From NCBI RefSeq assembly GCF_017599305.1, contig NZ_JAGFWR010000007.1, forward strand, positions 248,001 through 312,000: a stretch of DNA of 64,000 bases. Direction: 5' to 3'. The position numbers and the translations under genes are program-made. The notes under the pieces were generated by a model, which had not been told where the DNA came from, ran no database searches, and saw only the letters and a list, made by a program, of their open reading frames with translations. Shown piece by piece: positions 16,263 to 25,323 of this stretch (position 1 is its first letter; each line of letters starts with the position of its first letter). This stretch comes from Micromonospora antibiotica (GTDB lineage Bacteria; Actinomycetota; Actinomycetes; Mycobacteriales; Micromonosporaceae).

Positions 16263-17351
16263 TCATCGGCCGAGCCGGTTGCGGCGGGCCAGCAGCTTCG
16301 CGGCGACGGTGAGCACGAGCACGAGGACGACCAGGGTCAACGCCGCCGTCCAGGCCCGTGCCGGTGAGTACTTCGACGCCTCGCCGGCCTGCTGGTAGAC
16401 GAACAGGGCCAGCGACGACTGGTTGTTCTCGAACGGGTTGAAGTTGATCGCTGCACCGCCACCGGCGACGAGCAGCACCGGGGCGGTCTCCCCGGCGGCC
16501 CGCGCGATGGAGAGCATGATGCCGGTGACGATGCCGGGCAGCGCGGTGGGCAGCACCACCCGCAGGATGGTCTTCCACTTGGGTACGCCGAGGGCGTACG
16601 CACCCTCGCGCAGCGGCGCGGGGACCAGCCGCAGCATCTCCTCGGTGGAGCGGACCACCGTCGGCAGCATCAGCACGCTCAACGCGAGCGCGGCGGCGAA
16701 GCCGGAGAAGCCGGGCTGGCCGTCGTTGAACCACGGGGACACGATCAGCACCCAGAAGGCCAGCACGAACAGCCCGGTGACGATGGACGGGATGCCCGTC
16801 ATCACGTCGACGAAGAACCGGATGGTGAAGGCGAACCGGCCCCGGCCGTACTCGACGATGTAGATCGCGCAGAGCACGCCGAGCGGGACGGTGATCGCGG
16901 TGGCGATGCCGACCTGCTCCAGGGTGCCGACGATGGCGTGGTACGCGCCGCCGTTGGCGTCGCGGGCCCCGATGTTGTTCATCGAGCTGCCGAAGAAGTC
17001 GCCGTCGAGCCGGGCGGTGCCCTTGCTGAACAGCGTCCACACCACCGAGGCCAGCGGCAGCACGGCCAGCACCAGGGCGGAGTGGATCAGGGCGCTCCAG
17101 AACCGGTTGCGGGCCGACCGGCGGCCCTCCACCGCGTTGGCGGCGGCGAACAGGCCGGCCAGGTAGAGCAGCGCGCCGAGCACCACGACCAGGACCGGGC
17201 CGCCGAGGTCGACGCCGTAGACGAGGCCGGCGGAGACCAGCAGGGCCAGCACGGCCAGGGCGGGGGCGGCGTACCCGGGCAGGCGTTTCGCCCGCAGGCT
17301 GTCCGGCTGGGCCGGTGGGCGGGAACGGCGGGGGGTGAGGGTGGTGGTCAT
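16263..17351 (-). CDS. pstA: phosphate ABC transporter permease PstA
   Basis: 362 residues with a polar N-terminus, about eight membrane segments and the permease coupling segment near EEMLRLVPAPLREGAYALG. It forms the channel with PstC. The start overlaps the pstC stop by 4 bases and pstB follows after 17 bases. Confidence 0.95.
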   Translation of the reverse strand: MTTTLTPRRSRPPAQPDSLRAKRLPGYAAPALAVLALLVSAGLVYGVDLGGPVLVVVLGALLYLAGLFAAANAVEGRRSARNRFWSALIHSALVLAVLPLASVVWTLFSKGTARLDGDFFGSSMNNIGARDANGGAYHAIVGTLEQVGIATAITVPLGVLCAIYIVEYGRGRFAFTIRFFVDVMTGIPSIVTGLFVLAFWVLIVSPWFNDGQPGFSGFAAALALSVLMLPTVVRSTEEMLRLVPAPLREGAYALGVPKWKTILRVVLPTALPGIVTGIMLSIARAAGETAPVLLVAGGGAAINFNPFENNQSSLALFVYQQAGEASKYSPARAWTAALTLVVLVLVLTVAAKLLARRNRLGR

Positions 17352-18442
17352 GCGGCCGACTCCGTGAACTCGCGGCGGCGGTAGATGATCGCCCGCGCGG
17401 TGATGTTGACGACCAGCGTGATGGCGAAGAGCACCAGGCCGGACGCGATGAGCGCACCCCGGCCGGTCTCGTTGGCCTCCGCGAACCGGTTGGCGATGTT
17501 CGCGGCGATGCTGTTGCCGCCGTTGGCGAGGATGTTGAACGAGATGGCGTACGTCGAGCCGAGGGTGAGCGCGAGCGCGATGGTCTCGCCGAGCGCCCGG
17601 CCGAGGCCGAGCATGACGGCGGCGATGATGCCGGGCCGGCCGTACGGCAGGACCGCCGTGCGCAGCATCTCCCAGCGGGTGGCCCCCAGCGCGATGGCGG
17701 CCTCCTCGTTGGCGGTCGGGGTCTGGAGGAACACCTCGCGGGAGAGTGAGGTGATGATCGGCAGCACCATGATCGCCAGGACGAGGGACCCAAGCAGGAT
17801 CGAGTTGCCGTACGGGCCGTCACCGAAGATCGGGATCCAGCCGAAGTACTGGTTCAGCCAGGCCGACAGGTCGGCGACCGGCCCGACGAGGTAGTCCCGC
17901 CCCCACAGGCCGAACACCACGCTCGGCACGGCGGCCAGCAGGTCGATCACGAAGCCCAGGGCGGTGCCGAGCCGCCGCGGCGCGTAGTGCGACAGGTAGA
18001 GGGCGATGCCCAGCGCCACCGGCACCGCGACCAGCAGGGCCAGCAGCGCGGTGAGCAGGGTGCCGAAGGCGAGCGCGCCGATGCCGAACGTGGGTGGATC
18101 GTCGTTGGGGAACCAGCCCTCGAAGGTCCAGAAGTTCGCACTGTTGGCCCGCAGCGCCGGCACGGCCTTGGCGACCAGGAAGACCGCGATGGCCGCGATG
18201 ACGACCAGCACGGTGACACCGGCGGCCAGGGTCACGCCACGGAACGCCCGTTCCGCGCCGAACGCGCGGGCCCGGGGCAGCCCGCCGCCCCCGCCCAGGC
18301 CGTGGTCGTCGTCGTGGGGGGTACGGGTGCTGACTGGTGCCTCGGCCACACGCGCCGAGGCACCGGCGGACCGCTCGTGACCCTGGGTCACGGCATGCCC
18401 GCCGGTGCCGGCGTGTGCCGAGCGGTGAGGGGTTTCACCCAT
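17348..18442 (-). CDS. pstC: phosphate ABC transporter permease PstC
   Basis: 364 residues. The long polar N-terminus (about 75 residues) has an alternative shorter start. Six membrane segments and the coupling loop EEAAIALGATRWEMLRTAVLP follow. It pairs with PstA. It lies 45 bases after pstS and overlaps pstA. Confidence 0.95.
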   Translation of the reverse strand: MGETPHRSAHAGTGGHAVTQGHERSAGASARVAEAPVSTRTPHDDDHGLGGGGGLPRARAFGAERAFRGVTLAAGVTVLVVIAAIAVFLVAKAVPALRANSANFWTFEGWFPNDDPPTFGIGALAFGTLLTALLALLVAVPVALGIALYLSHYAPRRLGTALGFVIDLLAAVPSVVFGLWGRDYLVGPVADLSAWLNQYFGWIPIFGDGPYGNSILLGSLVLAIMVLPIITSLSREVFLQTPTANEEAAIALGATRWEMLRTAVLPYGRPGIIAAVMLGLGRALGETIALALTLGSTYAISFNILANGGNSIAANIANRFAEANETGRGALIASGLVLFAITLVVNITARAIIYRRREFTESAA

Positions 18443-18487
18443 CTGCTCGCTCGCTTCGACTTGAGGAGGTGTTGTCGCTCGGGAGGG

Positions 18488-19591
18488 TCAGCCGAGGTTC
18501 TTGACTGCGGTCTCGACCTTGGTGCGGACCGAGTCGGGCAGCGGGGCGTAGCCCAGCTCCACCAGCTCGGCCTGGCCCTCGGTGCTGGCGGCGTGGCCCA
18601 GCAGGCCCTTGACCAGCGGCAGCTTGTCGGCGGCGATGCCCTTGCTGCAGACGATCTCGTAGGTCACCAGGACGATCGGGTACGCCCCGGCCTCCTTGGT
18701 GGCGTAGTCGATCGACATCTTGAGGTCGTCGCCCTGGCCCTCGATCTTTGCCCCGGCGATGGTCTTGCCGGCCGACTCGGCGGTCAGCTCGGCGTACTCG
18801 CCGGCACCGTTCTGCACCTTGGCCTTCTTGAGGCCGGAGTTCTCGGCGTACGACCACTCGACGTAGCTGATCGTGCCCTCGGTGCTCTTGACCTTGGCGG
18901 CGACACCGTCGGACTTGGGGGCGCCGAGCCCGCCCGGGGCCTTCCACGCCTTGTTGTTGCCGAAGGTCCAGTCCGTCGCGGCGGTCTTCGACAGGAACTT
19001 GGTGAAGTTGTCGGTGGTGCCCGACTCGTCGGAGCGGTGCACCGTCTGGATCGCGGTGGCGGGGAGCGTGGCGTTCGGGTTGTCGGCCTTGATCGCCGGG
19101 TCGTCCCACTTGGTGACCTTGCCGGCGAAGATCTGCGCCAGGGTGGCCGGCTTGAGCTGGAGGTTGTCCAGGCCGCCGACGTTGTAGACGACCGCGACCG
19201 GGCCGATCACCATCGGCAGGTTGAGCGCCGCGCCGCCGGTGCACTTGGCGTCGGCCTGCGGCTGCTCCTCCGGCTTGAGGGCGGAGTCGGAGCCGGCGAA
19301 GTCGGCGGTGCCGGCGATGAACGCCTGGATGCCCGCGCCGGAGCCGCTGGCCTCGTAGTTGATCGTGGTGCCGGCGCACTTCTGCTGGTAGGCCTTGATC
19401 CACTCGGCCATGGCGTTCTTCTGCGCGGAGGAGCCCTGCGCGTTCAGGGTGCCCTTGCCACAGTCGGCCGCGCTGGCCGAGCCGGAGGCGGAGGCGCTGG
19501 CCGGCTCGTTGTTGTCCGAGCCGCAGGCGCTGAGGCCGAGGACCGCGGTAAGAGCGAGGCAGGCAATGGCGCCGTGCCGCTGGAGCTTCAC
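18488..19591 (-). CDS. pstS: phosphate-binding lipoprotein PstS
   Basis: 367 residues. The signal peptide ends in lipobox LSAC at residues 20-23. The family segments LNAQGSSAQKNAM, ADFAGSDSAL and RSDESGTTDNFTKFL supply the phosphate-binding Ser/Asp/Arg residues. It delivers phosphate to PstCAB at the outer face of the membrane. It is first in the operon, preceded by a two-unit PHO box at 19705-19726. Confidence 0.97.
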   Translation of the reverse strand: MKLQRHGAIACLALTAVLGLSACGSDNNEPASASASGSASAADCGKGTLNAQGSSAQKNAMAEWIKAYQQKCAGTTINYEASGSGAGIQAFIAGTADFAGSDSALKPEEQPQADAKCTGGAALNLPMVIGPVAVVYNVGGLDNLQLKPATLAQIFAGKVTKWDDPAIKADNPNATLPATAIQTVHRSDESGTTDNFTKFLSKTAATDWTFGNNKAWKAPGGLGAPKSDGVAAKVKSTEGTISYVEWSYAENSGLKKAKVQNGAGEYAELTAESAGKTIAGAKIEGQGDDLKMSIDYATKEAGAYPIVLVTYEIVCSKGIAADKLPLVKGLLGHAASTEGQAELVELGYAPLPDSVRTKVETAVKNLG

Positions 19592-19704
19592 CTGAGGGGT
19601 TTCCCTTCACGTCTTTGGTCAGGTCGCCCGGATTGGGGCCCGAGTGCCGGCGCGCTGACCGGCTGACACGAAAGCTAGAAGTGCCAGGTAGACGGTTCGC
19701 CGGT

Positions 19705-19726
19705 CGGAAGTGAACGGGGCATGAAC
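19705..19726 (-). promoter_or_regulatory. PHO box (PhoP operator) of pstS
   Basis: On the minus strand two adjacent 11-base units, GTTCATGCCCC and GTTCACTTCCG, match the actinobacterial PhoP direct-repeat consensus (GTTCAYYYR[G/C]G). The box is about 115 bases upstream of the pstS start. A further single unit lies at 19775-19780. A TAGCTT sequence about 25 bases downstream of the box may be the -10. Confidence 0.88.
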
Positions 19727-19875
19727 AGCCCCGGCCGGGAAGGTGACCGCTGCCTGAGGGAGGGTTGTCCGTTAGGTGAACTGCCGTCCCGGTATCCGCA
19801 TTGATGCGATATATCCGGGCAGCCGTTATCCGGGCGTGGCCCCGCCGTTACCGCACGGAGACCGCACCGGTCGTG

Positions 19876-19898
19876 CCCCGGCCGGTCACCGGCCGGGG
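19876..19898 (-). terminator. hairpin terminator downstream of mshD
   Basis: A perfect GC palindrome (CCCCGGCCGGT / ACCGGCCGGGG around C19887) lies 20 bases beyond the mshD stop. There is no T-run, as is usual in these genomes. Confidence 0.65.
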
Positions 19899-19917
19899 TG
19901 GAGTGGACGGGAGAGCG

Positions 19918-20841
19918 TCAGCCCAGGTGGTAGTTCACGTGCCCGCACCAGCGGGCGAAACCGAGCCGCTCATAGAGCGAGACGGCCGCCGTGTTCGACT
20001 CGTCGACATAGAGCATCACCCGGTCCAGCCCGCGCCGGTCCCGCAGGTAGGCCAGCCCGGCGGTGGTGAGCGCCCGGCCCAGGCCGCCACCGTGCGCGTC
20101 CGGGTCCACCCCCACCACGTAGACCTCGCCGATGCGGGCCGAGCCGGGCCGCTCGTGCACCTTGGTCCAGTGGAAGCCGAGCAGCCGCCCGGCAGCGTCG
20201 ACGGCGAGCAGGAAACCGGCCGGGTCGAACCACGGCTCGGCCAGCCGGGCCCGCAGGTCGGCGGTGGTCCACCGGCCCTGCTCCGGGTGCCCGGCGAAGG
20301 CGCGGGCGTTGAGCGCGAGCCAGGCGTCGTCGTCCTCGCCGGGGCGGAAGGACCGCAGTGTCGCCCCGGCGGGCAGGTGGGGTTCCGACACCGGGTCGGT
20401 CAACGAGCGGCGCAACTGCCAGAGGACCCGGGCCCGCGCGAAGCCCAGGTCGACCGCGAGCGCCGCGGCGGCCGGGTGGTCGCCGTGCGCCCAGGCCCGC
20501 ACCGGTCCGGGAGTCGCCGCGAGTACGCCCCGGGCCAGCGCCCGTCCGGTGCCCCGCCGCCGGAAACCCGGGCGCACCACCAGCTCCACCCCGACACCGG
20601 ACGTCGGGTCGGTGGTGTCCAGGTGGGCGTACCCGGTCAGGGTGCCGTCGGGGGCGTGGGTGCTCAGGTGCCGGGCTGCCGCCTGCGGGTCGCGCAGCCG
20701 CAGCAGGGTGTGCTCGTCGAAGGGGTCGGCTCCGTCGGTGTCGCCCGCGAGGCGGGCCAGGGCCAGCACCTCGGTCACCTCGGCCGGGGTGAGCCGGTCG
20801 CTCTGGGTCAACCGGTCGGTCGTCGACTCGCCGCTGCTCAT
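19918..20841 (-). CDS. mshD: mycothiol synthase
   Basis: 307 residues with two tandem GNAT acetyltransferase domains: an acetyl-CoA site at VVRPGFRRRGTGRALARG in the first and VVGVDPDAHGGGLGRAL in the second, with the catalytic C-terminal YHLG end. It acetylates the Cys amine of Cys-GlcN-Ins in the last step of mycothiol synthesis. mshA, the first step, begins at the right edge of this window. TACGGT lies 6 bases before the ATG (leaderless). Confidence 0.93.
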   Translation of the reverse strand: MSSGESTTDRLTQSDRLTPAEVTEVLALARLAGDTDGADPFDEHTLLRLRDPQAAARHLSTHAPDGTLTGYAHLDTTDPTSGVGVELVVRPGFRRRGTGRALARGVLAATPGPVRAWAHGDHPAAAALAVDLGFARARVLWQLRRSLTDPVSEPHLPAGATLRSFRPGEDDDAWLALNARAFAGHPEQGRWTTADLRARLAEPWFDPAGFLLAVDAAGRLLGFHWTKVHERPGSARIGEVYVVGVDPDAHGGGLGRALTTAGLAYLRDRRGLDRVMLYVDESNTAAVSLYERLGFARWCGHVNYHLG

Positions 20842-20889
20842 CTGATCACCGTAGCGGGAGCCGCCCGGTCGTCCCGCCCGTCGATCGGT

Positions 20890-21768
20890 TCAGTTGGCCC
20901 CGCCGGGCGGCAGCGCCTCCAGGCGGAACCGGGCGAGCAGGTCGGGCAGGATCCGGCGCAGCGCGTCCACGGTGCCCTGCCGGTCGCCACCGGCGTCGTG
21001 CATGAGCACGACCGCGCCCGGCCCGGTGTCCCGGGTGACCACCGTGGTGATCTTCGCGGCACCGGGGACCTGCCAGTCGTTGGGGTCGACGGTCCAGTGC
21101 AGCGGGGTCATCCCCAGCCCCTCGGCGACCGACACCACCGGGTACGTCCAGGCCCCGCCGGGCTGCCGGAAGTAGCTGATCCGGGCGTCCGGCACGGCGG
21201 CGTGGATGGCCTCGTTGGTCCGGATCAGGTCGGCCCGGATCAGGGCGGGGGAGCGCTTGCCGAGCAGCACGTCGTGGTGCCACGAGTGGTTGCACAGGGT
21301 GTGCCCGTCGGCGACGATCGCCTGGAGCAGCTCCGGATGGTCCTGGGCGTTCTCGCCGACCACGCAGAACGTCGCCTTGACCCCGTACGCGCGGAGCACG
21401 TCCAGCACCTGCGGCGTGTACGTCGGGTCCGGACCGTCGTCGAAGGTCAGCGCGACCTCGCCGGTGCCGGTGCTGGCGTGGCTGCCGAACGGGCCGTCGC
21501 CGCCGCTGGCCGGCTGGGCCGAGTCCGGATCGGTCCCGTCGGCGGTGGGGGCGCCGGTGGGGCCGGTGTCGTCCGGGCCGGTCGGTGCAGCGTCCGGGTC
21601 GGCGGGTTGCTCGCCGTACTGGGCGCCGCCGATCTGCGTCGACGCGCCGATCGGCTGCCGGGGTGGGGCCGGGGTCATGCTGCGCCCGAGGGCGTAGGTG
21701 GACCCGAGCAGGGCGGCCAGCACCAGGGTGACGACGCCGACGGTCCCACCGGTCGACCGGGGGCGCAT
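20890..21768 (-). CDS. secreted or membrane-anchored polysaccharide deacetylase
   Basis: 292 residues. One N-terminal membrane segment (VVTLVLAALLGSTYALG), a Pro/Asp/Gly linker to about residue 95, then a NodB-type carbohydrate esterase 4 domain with the TFDDGPD metal/catalytic motif, HSWHHD (HxxxH) and YFRQPGG. It probably removes acetyl groups from peptidoglycan or another wall polymer. The ATG at 21768 is preferred to the GTG at 21780 because a G-rich site precedes it. Confidence 0.9.
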   Translation of the reverse strand: MRPRSTGGTVGVVTLVLAALLGSTYALGRSMTPAPPRQPIGASTQIGGAQYGEQPADPDAAPTGPDDTGPTGAPTADGTDPDSAQPASGGDGPFGSHASTGTGEVALTFDDGPDPTYTPQVLDVLRAYGVKATFCVVGENAQDHPELLQAIVADGHTLCNHSWHHDVLLGKRSPALIRADLIRTNEAIHAAVPDARISYFRQPGGAWTYPVVSVAEGLGMTPLHWTVDPNDWQVPGAAKITTVVTRDTGPGAVVLMHDAGGDRQGTVDALRRILPDLLARFRLEALPPGGAN

Positions 21769-21849
21769 CAGTGCCCCCACCGGTCAGGATGACGGGACGG
21801 CCCGCTCGTCGCCCCCGTGGTCAGTGCACGCACCGTCGCCCCTTTCACT

Positions 21850-21905
21850 CCTGCTGATTACGGCAATAAGAATAGAGCCGACAACAGGTGCAAAAGGGGC
21901 GTATC
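21850..21905. repeat. AT-rich spacer bounded by an inverted repeat
   Basis: The arms CGCCCCTTT and AAAGGGGCG, with further partial pairing, enclose about 40 unusually AT-rich bases between the glnR stop and the deacetylase. The stretch may combine a terminator for glnR with a promoter for the deacetylase (TTGTCG and TAATCA boxes, 18 bases apart). Confidence 0.45.
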
Positions 21906-21944
21906 GGAAACAGTGCTCCCGGCCGGTGGTGCTGTGGACCGGGA

Positions 21945-22661
21945 TCAGACCGGCAGCGGCGCGGGCTCGGACTCCGGCAGGGACCGGGACGACGGCGGGA
22001 CGACGAACTTGTAACCCACCTGGCGCACGGTGCCGATCATCGACTCGTACTCCGAGCCGAGCTTGGCCCGCAGCCGTCGGACGTGCACGTCCACCGTGCG
22101 GGTGCCGCCGAAGTAGTCGTAGCCCCAGACCTCGCGGAGCAGCTGGTCCCGGGTGAACACCCGGCCCGGGTGCTGCGCCAGGAACTTCAGCAGCTCGAAC
22201 TCCTTGTAGGTGAGGTCGAGCGGCCGGCCCTTGAGCTTGGCGGCGTAGGTGTCCGGGTCGATGTTCAGCTCGCCGGCCCGGATCGAACCGCCGGCCCCGG
22301 AGGTGGCGTTGCTCAGCCGGCCCACCGCGAGCCGCAGCCGGGCCTCCACCTCGGCCGGGCCCGCGCCGGCCAGGATCACGTCGTCGACGCCCCAGTCGGC
22401 GTTGAGGGCGATCAGGCCGGCCTCGGTGACCACCGCGACCAGCGGCACACCCAGGCCGGTGGCGTGCAACATGCGACAGGTGGCACGGGCCTCGCTCAAC
22501 TCCGACCGGGCGTCGACCAGCACCGCGTCCGGGCTGGGCCCGGAAACCAGGGTGCGCACGTCGCGCGGCGCGGTACGCACCGAATGCGGCAACAGGTCGA
22601 GTGCCGGCAGCACCGCCGAGGGCTCACCTGCACGCGCGGTCACCAGCAGCAGGAGCTCCAC
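21945..22661 (-). CDS. glnR: GlnR, global nitrogen regulator (OmpR family)
   Basis: 238 residues. The N-terminal half is an atypical receiver domain lacking the usual phosphorylation pocket (VLVDARSELSEAR, VTEAGLIALNADWGVDDVI). The C-terminal winged helix (LDLTYKEFELLKFLAQHPG and VHVRRLRAKLGSE) is almost identical to that of Streptomyces GlnR as I recall it. It controls ammonium assimilation genes. The GTG at 22661 follows GGAGGTGATC. A minus-strand TACGCT box at 22779-22784 gives a leader of about 110 bases. The order pst, mshD, glnR is shared with Streptomyces (from memory). Confidence 0.92.
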   Translation of the reverse strand: MELLLLVTARAGEPSAVLPALDLLPHSVRTAPRDVRTLVSGPSPDAVLVDARSELSEARATCRMLHATGLGVPLVAVVTEAGLIALNADWGVDDVILAGAGPAEVEARLRLAVGRLSNATSGAGGSIRAGELNIDPDTYAAKLKGRPLDLTYKEFELLKFLAQHPGRVFTRDQLLREVWGYDYFGGTRTVDVHVRRLRAKLGSEYESMIGTVRQVGYKFVVPPSSRSLPESEPAPLPV

Positions 22662-22935
22662 ACGATCACCTCCGTCCCGGCGGCTCAATGGCCGCACGCG
22701 ACCAGCTGACCCGCCGGTGGGCGGGGCGCTGAGAACTTGCGTGGGTCCCGGCGTCGCTGACGGGCGGGTAACGGCTTGAGCGTAACCGATCGCCCCGTCG
22801 TCACCCCGGCGTCCTTTCCTGTTTGTCGGATCTGCCCGTGATCACCGCCCAGGTTTTAACGTCGCCGAAACCGTGATCCCCCGCCGGACGCCCCGTGATC
22901 CCCGCCGGACCCCGTCGGTCTGGCACGATCGGGGC

Positions 22936-23982
22936 GTGTTTCCCTCCACCTCGCCCGACACCGGCCGTGACCCGTGGGCCGACGGCGCCCCCGACGGGCC
23001 CGCCGGCCCGGCCGGCGGACCCGCACCCGGGCCGCGCCCCGCCCCGGACGACGACACCGGGAGCCGCCGCGAGCGTGGCCCGCGCCGGTTCCGTAAGGGC
23101 GGTGCCCCGCGCCGGAGCGAGGACGACGACGTCGAGCCGGACGAGGAGCCGATCGAGCCGGTCGAGGTGCACCGGCCGCTCTCGCTGACCGTCGCCGGCT
23201 TCGCGGCGCTGCTCGGCGTCGGCCTGGTGCTCGGTGCGCAGACCGCCGGGCCCGGACACCGGCTGCCGTTCGCGGTCATCGTGTTCGGCGTCCAACTGCT
23301 CTTCGTGCTGGCCTGGACCATGGCCATGCGCCCACCCGCGCTGCTGCTGGTCGCGCTGACCAGTGGCGTGGTCGCCGCGGCGGCCGACGTCGCCGCGGTG
23401 CAGACCGACGTCGCCGGGCTGGCCCCGCTCGGGTTCGTGGCGCTGGGCGGGTTCCTGCTCGGCGTGCTCGGTCAACTCGTCCGCCGGGTGGACCGGGTCC
23501 GGGTGACCGACTCGCTCGGCACCACGCTGCTGATCGTGGTCGGCGTGGTGGCGTTCGCCACCCTGATCACGCTCAGCCGGATTCCCGCCGGCACCCAGGC
23601 GATCACCGTCTGCCTGGTCGCCACCGGCGTCGCCCTCACCGTGGCCCGGCTCACCGACGCCGTGCTGGCCTGGCCCCGGCTGGCGCCGCAGGTGCCCCGG
23701 GGTGCCGCCGGGGTGGTGGTCGGCGCGATGGCCGGCACCCTCACCAGCGCCCTGCTCGGCAGCTACCTGGTGGGCTTCACCCCGACCAGCGCCGCGCTGA
23801 TCGGGCTGGTCACCGCGGCCACCGCCGTGCTGGCCGACCTCGCCGTCGGCTACGCCGAGGCGGGCCGGCTGATGGCGGGCGAACCACCCACCATGTGGAT
23901 CGCCCGGCACATGCAGGGCCCGCTGGGTGGCTTCGCGTTGGCCGCTCCTGCGGCGTACGCCATGTGTGTGCTCTTTCTCTGA
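22936..23982 (+). CDS. multi-pass membrane protein, function unknown
   Basis: 348 residues. About 90 charged, Pro/Asp/Arg-rich cytoplasmic residues come before eight or so hydrophobic segments with short loops (residues 95-340). No family is recognised. The GTG at 22936 is chosen because upstream codons look non-coding; CACGAT ends 6 bases before it, a weak leaderless signal. It is transcribed away from glnR. Confidence 0.7.
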   Translation: MFPSTSPDTGRDPWADGAPDGPAGPAGGPAPGPRPAPDDDTGSRRERGPRRFRKGGAPRRSEDDDVEPDEEPIEPVEVHRPLSLTVAGFAALLGVGLVLGAQTAGPGHRLPFAVIVFGVQLLFVLAWTMAMRPPALLLVALTSGVVAAAADVAAVQTDVAGLAPLGFVALGGFLLGVLGQLVRRVDRVRVTDSLGTTLLIVVGVVAFATLITLSRIPAGTQAITVCLVATGVALTVARLTDAVLAWPRLAPQVPRGAAGVVVGAMAGTLTSALLGSYLVGFTPTSAALIGLVTAATAVLADLAVGYAEAGRLMAGEPPTMWIARHMQGPLGGFALAAPAAYAMCVLFL

Positions 23983-24145
23983 CGCCGGTTGACGGCGGCG
24001 GGCGCGCGGCGCGGTTGGGCGCGACGGCGCTCGGGTAGTAGCGGTGCGCCGCGGGCGGCGGCATCGATGACGGCACGTCGCGGGACCGCGACGGCCACGA
24101 CGGCACGTCGCGGGACGGCGACGGCGACGACGGACGGAGACGGGC
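23983..24145. repeat. short direct repeats between two membrane protein genes
   Basis: GACGGCACGTCGCGGGAC occurs twice (about 24069 and 24105) with GACGGCGAC-type simple repeats around it. No gene is supported. Confidence 0.6.
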
Positions 24146-24925
24146 GTGGCGCAGACGTACGAGGAGCGGCCCCGGCGGCGCGGGCGCAGGTGGCTCGTCG
24201 TACTGGTCGTCCTGGTCCTGATCCTGGGCGGGCTGCTGGTGGTGGCCGACCGGGTGGCGGCCGGCCTGGCCGAACGGGCCATCGCCGACCAGGTCACCCA
24301 GGAGGTCGCCAAGCAGAACGCCAGCTCCGCGCCGCCCCAGGTGGACGTGGGCGGGTTCCCGTTCCTCACTCAGGTCGTCGACGGCCGGTACGAGCGGATC
24401 TCGATCGTGCTGACCGACGTCAAGGGCTCCGTGGAGGGCAACGCGGTCAGCCTGCCCCGGCTCGACGTGGACGCCCGCAACGTGCGCGCCTCGCTGGACA
24501 CCATCCGCTCGGGGCAGGGTGAGGTGGTGGCCGAGACGGTGGCCGGCACCGGCACGGTCACCTACGACAGCCTGGCCAAGCTGCTGGACCGGCCGGGGCT
24601 CAAGCTCGGTGAGCAGAACGGCAAGCTGGCCGTCACCGCGCCGGTCGACATCCTCGGCCAGAAGCTCACCGTCACCGGCACCGCCGAGGTGGCCGTGGCC
24701 GACGGCGGCAAGGTGGCGTTGAAGTTCAGCGACCTGAACGCCCAGGGGCTGCCGAACGTACCGCTGGCCCGGACCCTGCTGAACAACTACGCCCGGGGCA
24801 TCTCGGTCGACGTGCCCCTGCCGGAGTTGCCGTTCCAGCTCAACGTCCGCAAGGTCGAGCCGCGCCCGGAGGGGCTGACGGTGACCGCCGACGCGAAGGA
24901 CGTCCCGATCAACTCGGCCAGCTGA
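24146..24925 (+). CDS. DUF2993 (LmeA-like) envelope protein
   Basis: 259 residues. An N-terminal membrane anchor (VVLVVLVLILGGLLVVADRVAAG) is followed by a DUF2993 domain (VDVGGFPFLTQVVDGRYERI, VSLPRLDVDARNVRASL). The mycobacterial relative LmeA binds phospholipid and supports mannan elongation in the envelope. A role in envelope lipid handling is inferred. GTG start. It lies upstream of the sseA operon but separated from it by a promoter. Confidence 0.85.
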   Translation: MAQTYEERPRRRGRRWLVVLVVLVLILGGLLVVADRVAAGLAERAIADQVTQEVAKQNASSAPPQVDVGGFPFLTQVVDGRYERISIVLTDVKGSVEGNAVSLPRLDVDARNVRASLDTIRSGQGEVVAETVAGTGTVTYDSLAKLLDRPGLKLGEQNGKLAVTAPVDILGQKLTVTGTAEVAVADGGKVALKFSDLNAQGLPNVPLARTLLNNYARGISVDVPLPELPFQLNVRKVEPRPEGLTVTADAKDVPINSAS

Positions 24926-25027
24926 CCCACCGCTCAGTTCTGAACGCGGCCCGTCCCCGGGGTTCCCCGGCAGGCCGGGCCGCGTCCCGTATGGTGGTCG
25001 GCCCCTGGCACTCTCCGGGACGGCTGG

Positions 25028-25033
25028 TAGGCT
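25028..25033 (+). promoter_or_regulatory. -10 box of the sseA leader transcript
   Basis: TAGGCT ends 8 bases before the ATG of the leader peptide, placing the likely transcription start at or next to that ATG, so the peptide is translated without an untranslated leader. Confidence 0.7.
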
Positions 25034-25041
25034 CCGAAACC

Positions 25042-25119
25042 ATGGGGACGCACCTCACCAAACGGCGCGCGGTCGACCTGTGCCGCGTGGCCACCTGCCT
25101 GTGTCGCTCCGTCATCTGA
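25042..25119 (+). CDS. Cys-rich leader peptide of the sseA operon
   Basis: 25 codons: MGTHLTKRRAVDLCRVATCL followed by CRSVI. The three Cys codons (TGC, TGC, TGT) fall in the last 12 codons. The family is known from mycobacteria (Ms5788A-type), where leaderless translation of a Cys-rich peptide lets ribosome stalling at low cysteine control downstream sulfur genes. It sits 204 bases before sseA with hairpins between, which fits the same attenuation mechanism (inference for this genome). Confidence 0.88.
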   Translation: MGTHLTKRRAVDLCRVATCLCRSVI

Positions 25120-25135
25120 CGGCGGGGCTGTCTCC

Positions 25136-25183
25136 GGCCGCCCAGCGGCCACTGCACCCGGGGTCCCACTGACCCTGCGGTGC
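25136..25183 (+). promoter_or_regulatory. candidate attenuator hairpins
   Basis: GGCCGC-cca-GCGGCC at 25136-25150, and GGGTC-ccact-GACCC at 25161-25175 inside an outer GCAC/GTGC pair, lie just after the leader peptide stop. They could couple ribosome position to sseA expression. Confidence 0.5.
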
Positions 25184-25323
25184 CCACCCTCCGAAACGCC
25201 CGGCAGCGGCGCCGTCGCACGAACCCGTGATCCGTTCCTCTATGGGTCCCGCGCATGGTGCGACATCACCGATCTCCACCACCCGCGCTGGCTCACCACC
25301 CATCCTCACCAGGGAGTGATCTG

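Noticed and set aside
22770..22790. GTAAC direct repeats as a GlnR box in front of glnR
   Set aside because: The spacing does not match the 11-base step between GlnR half-sites that I know.
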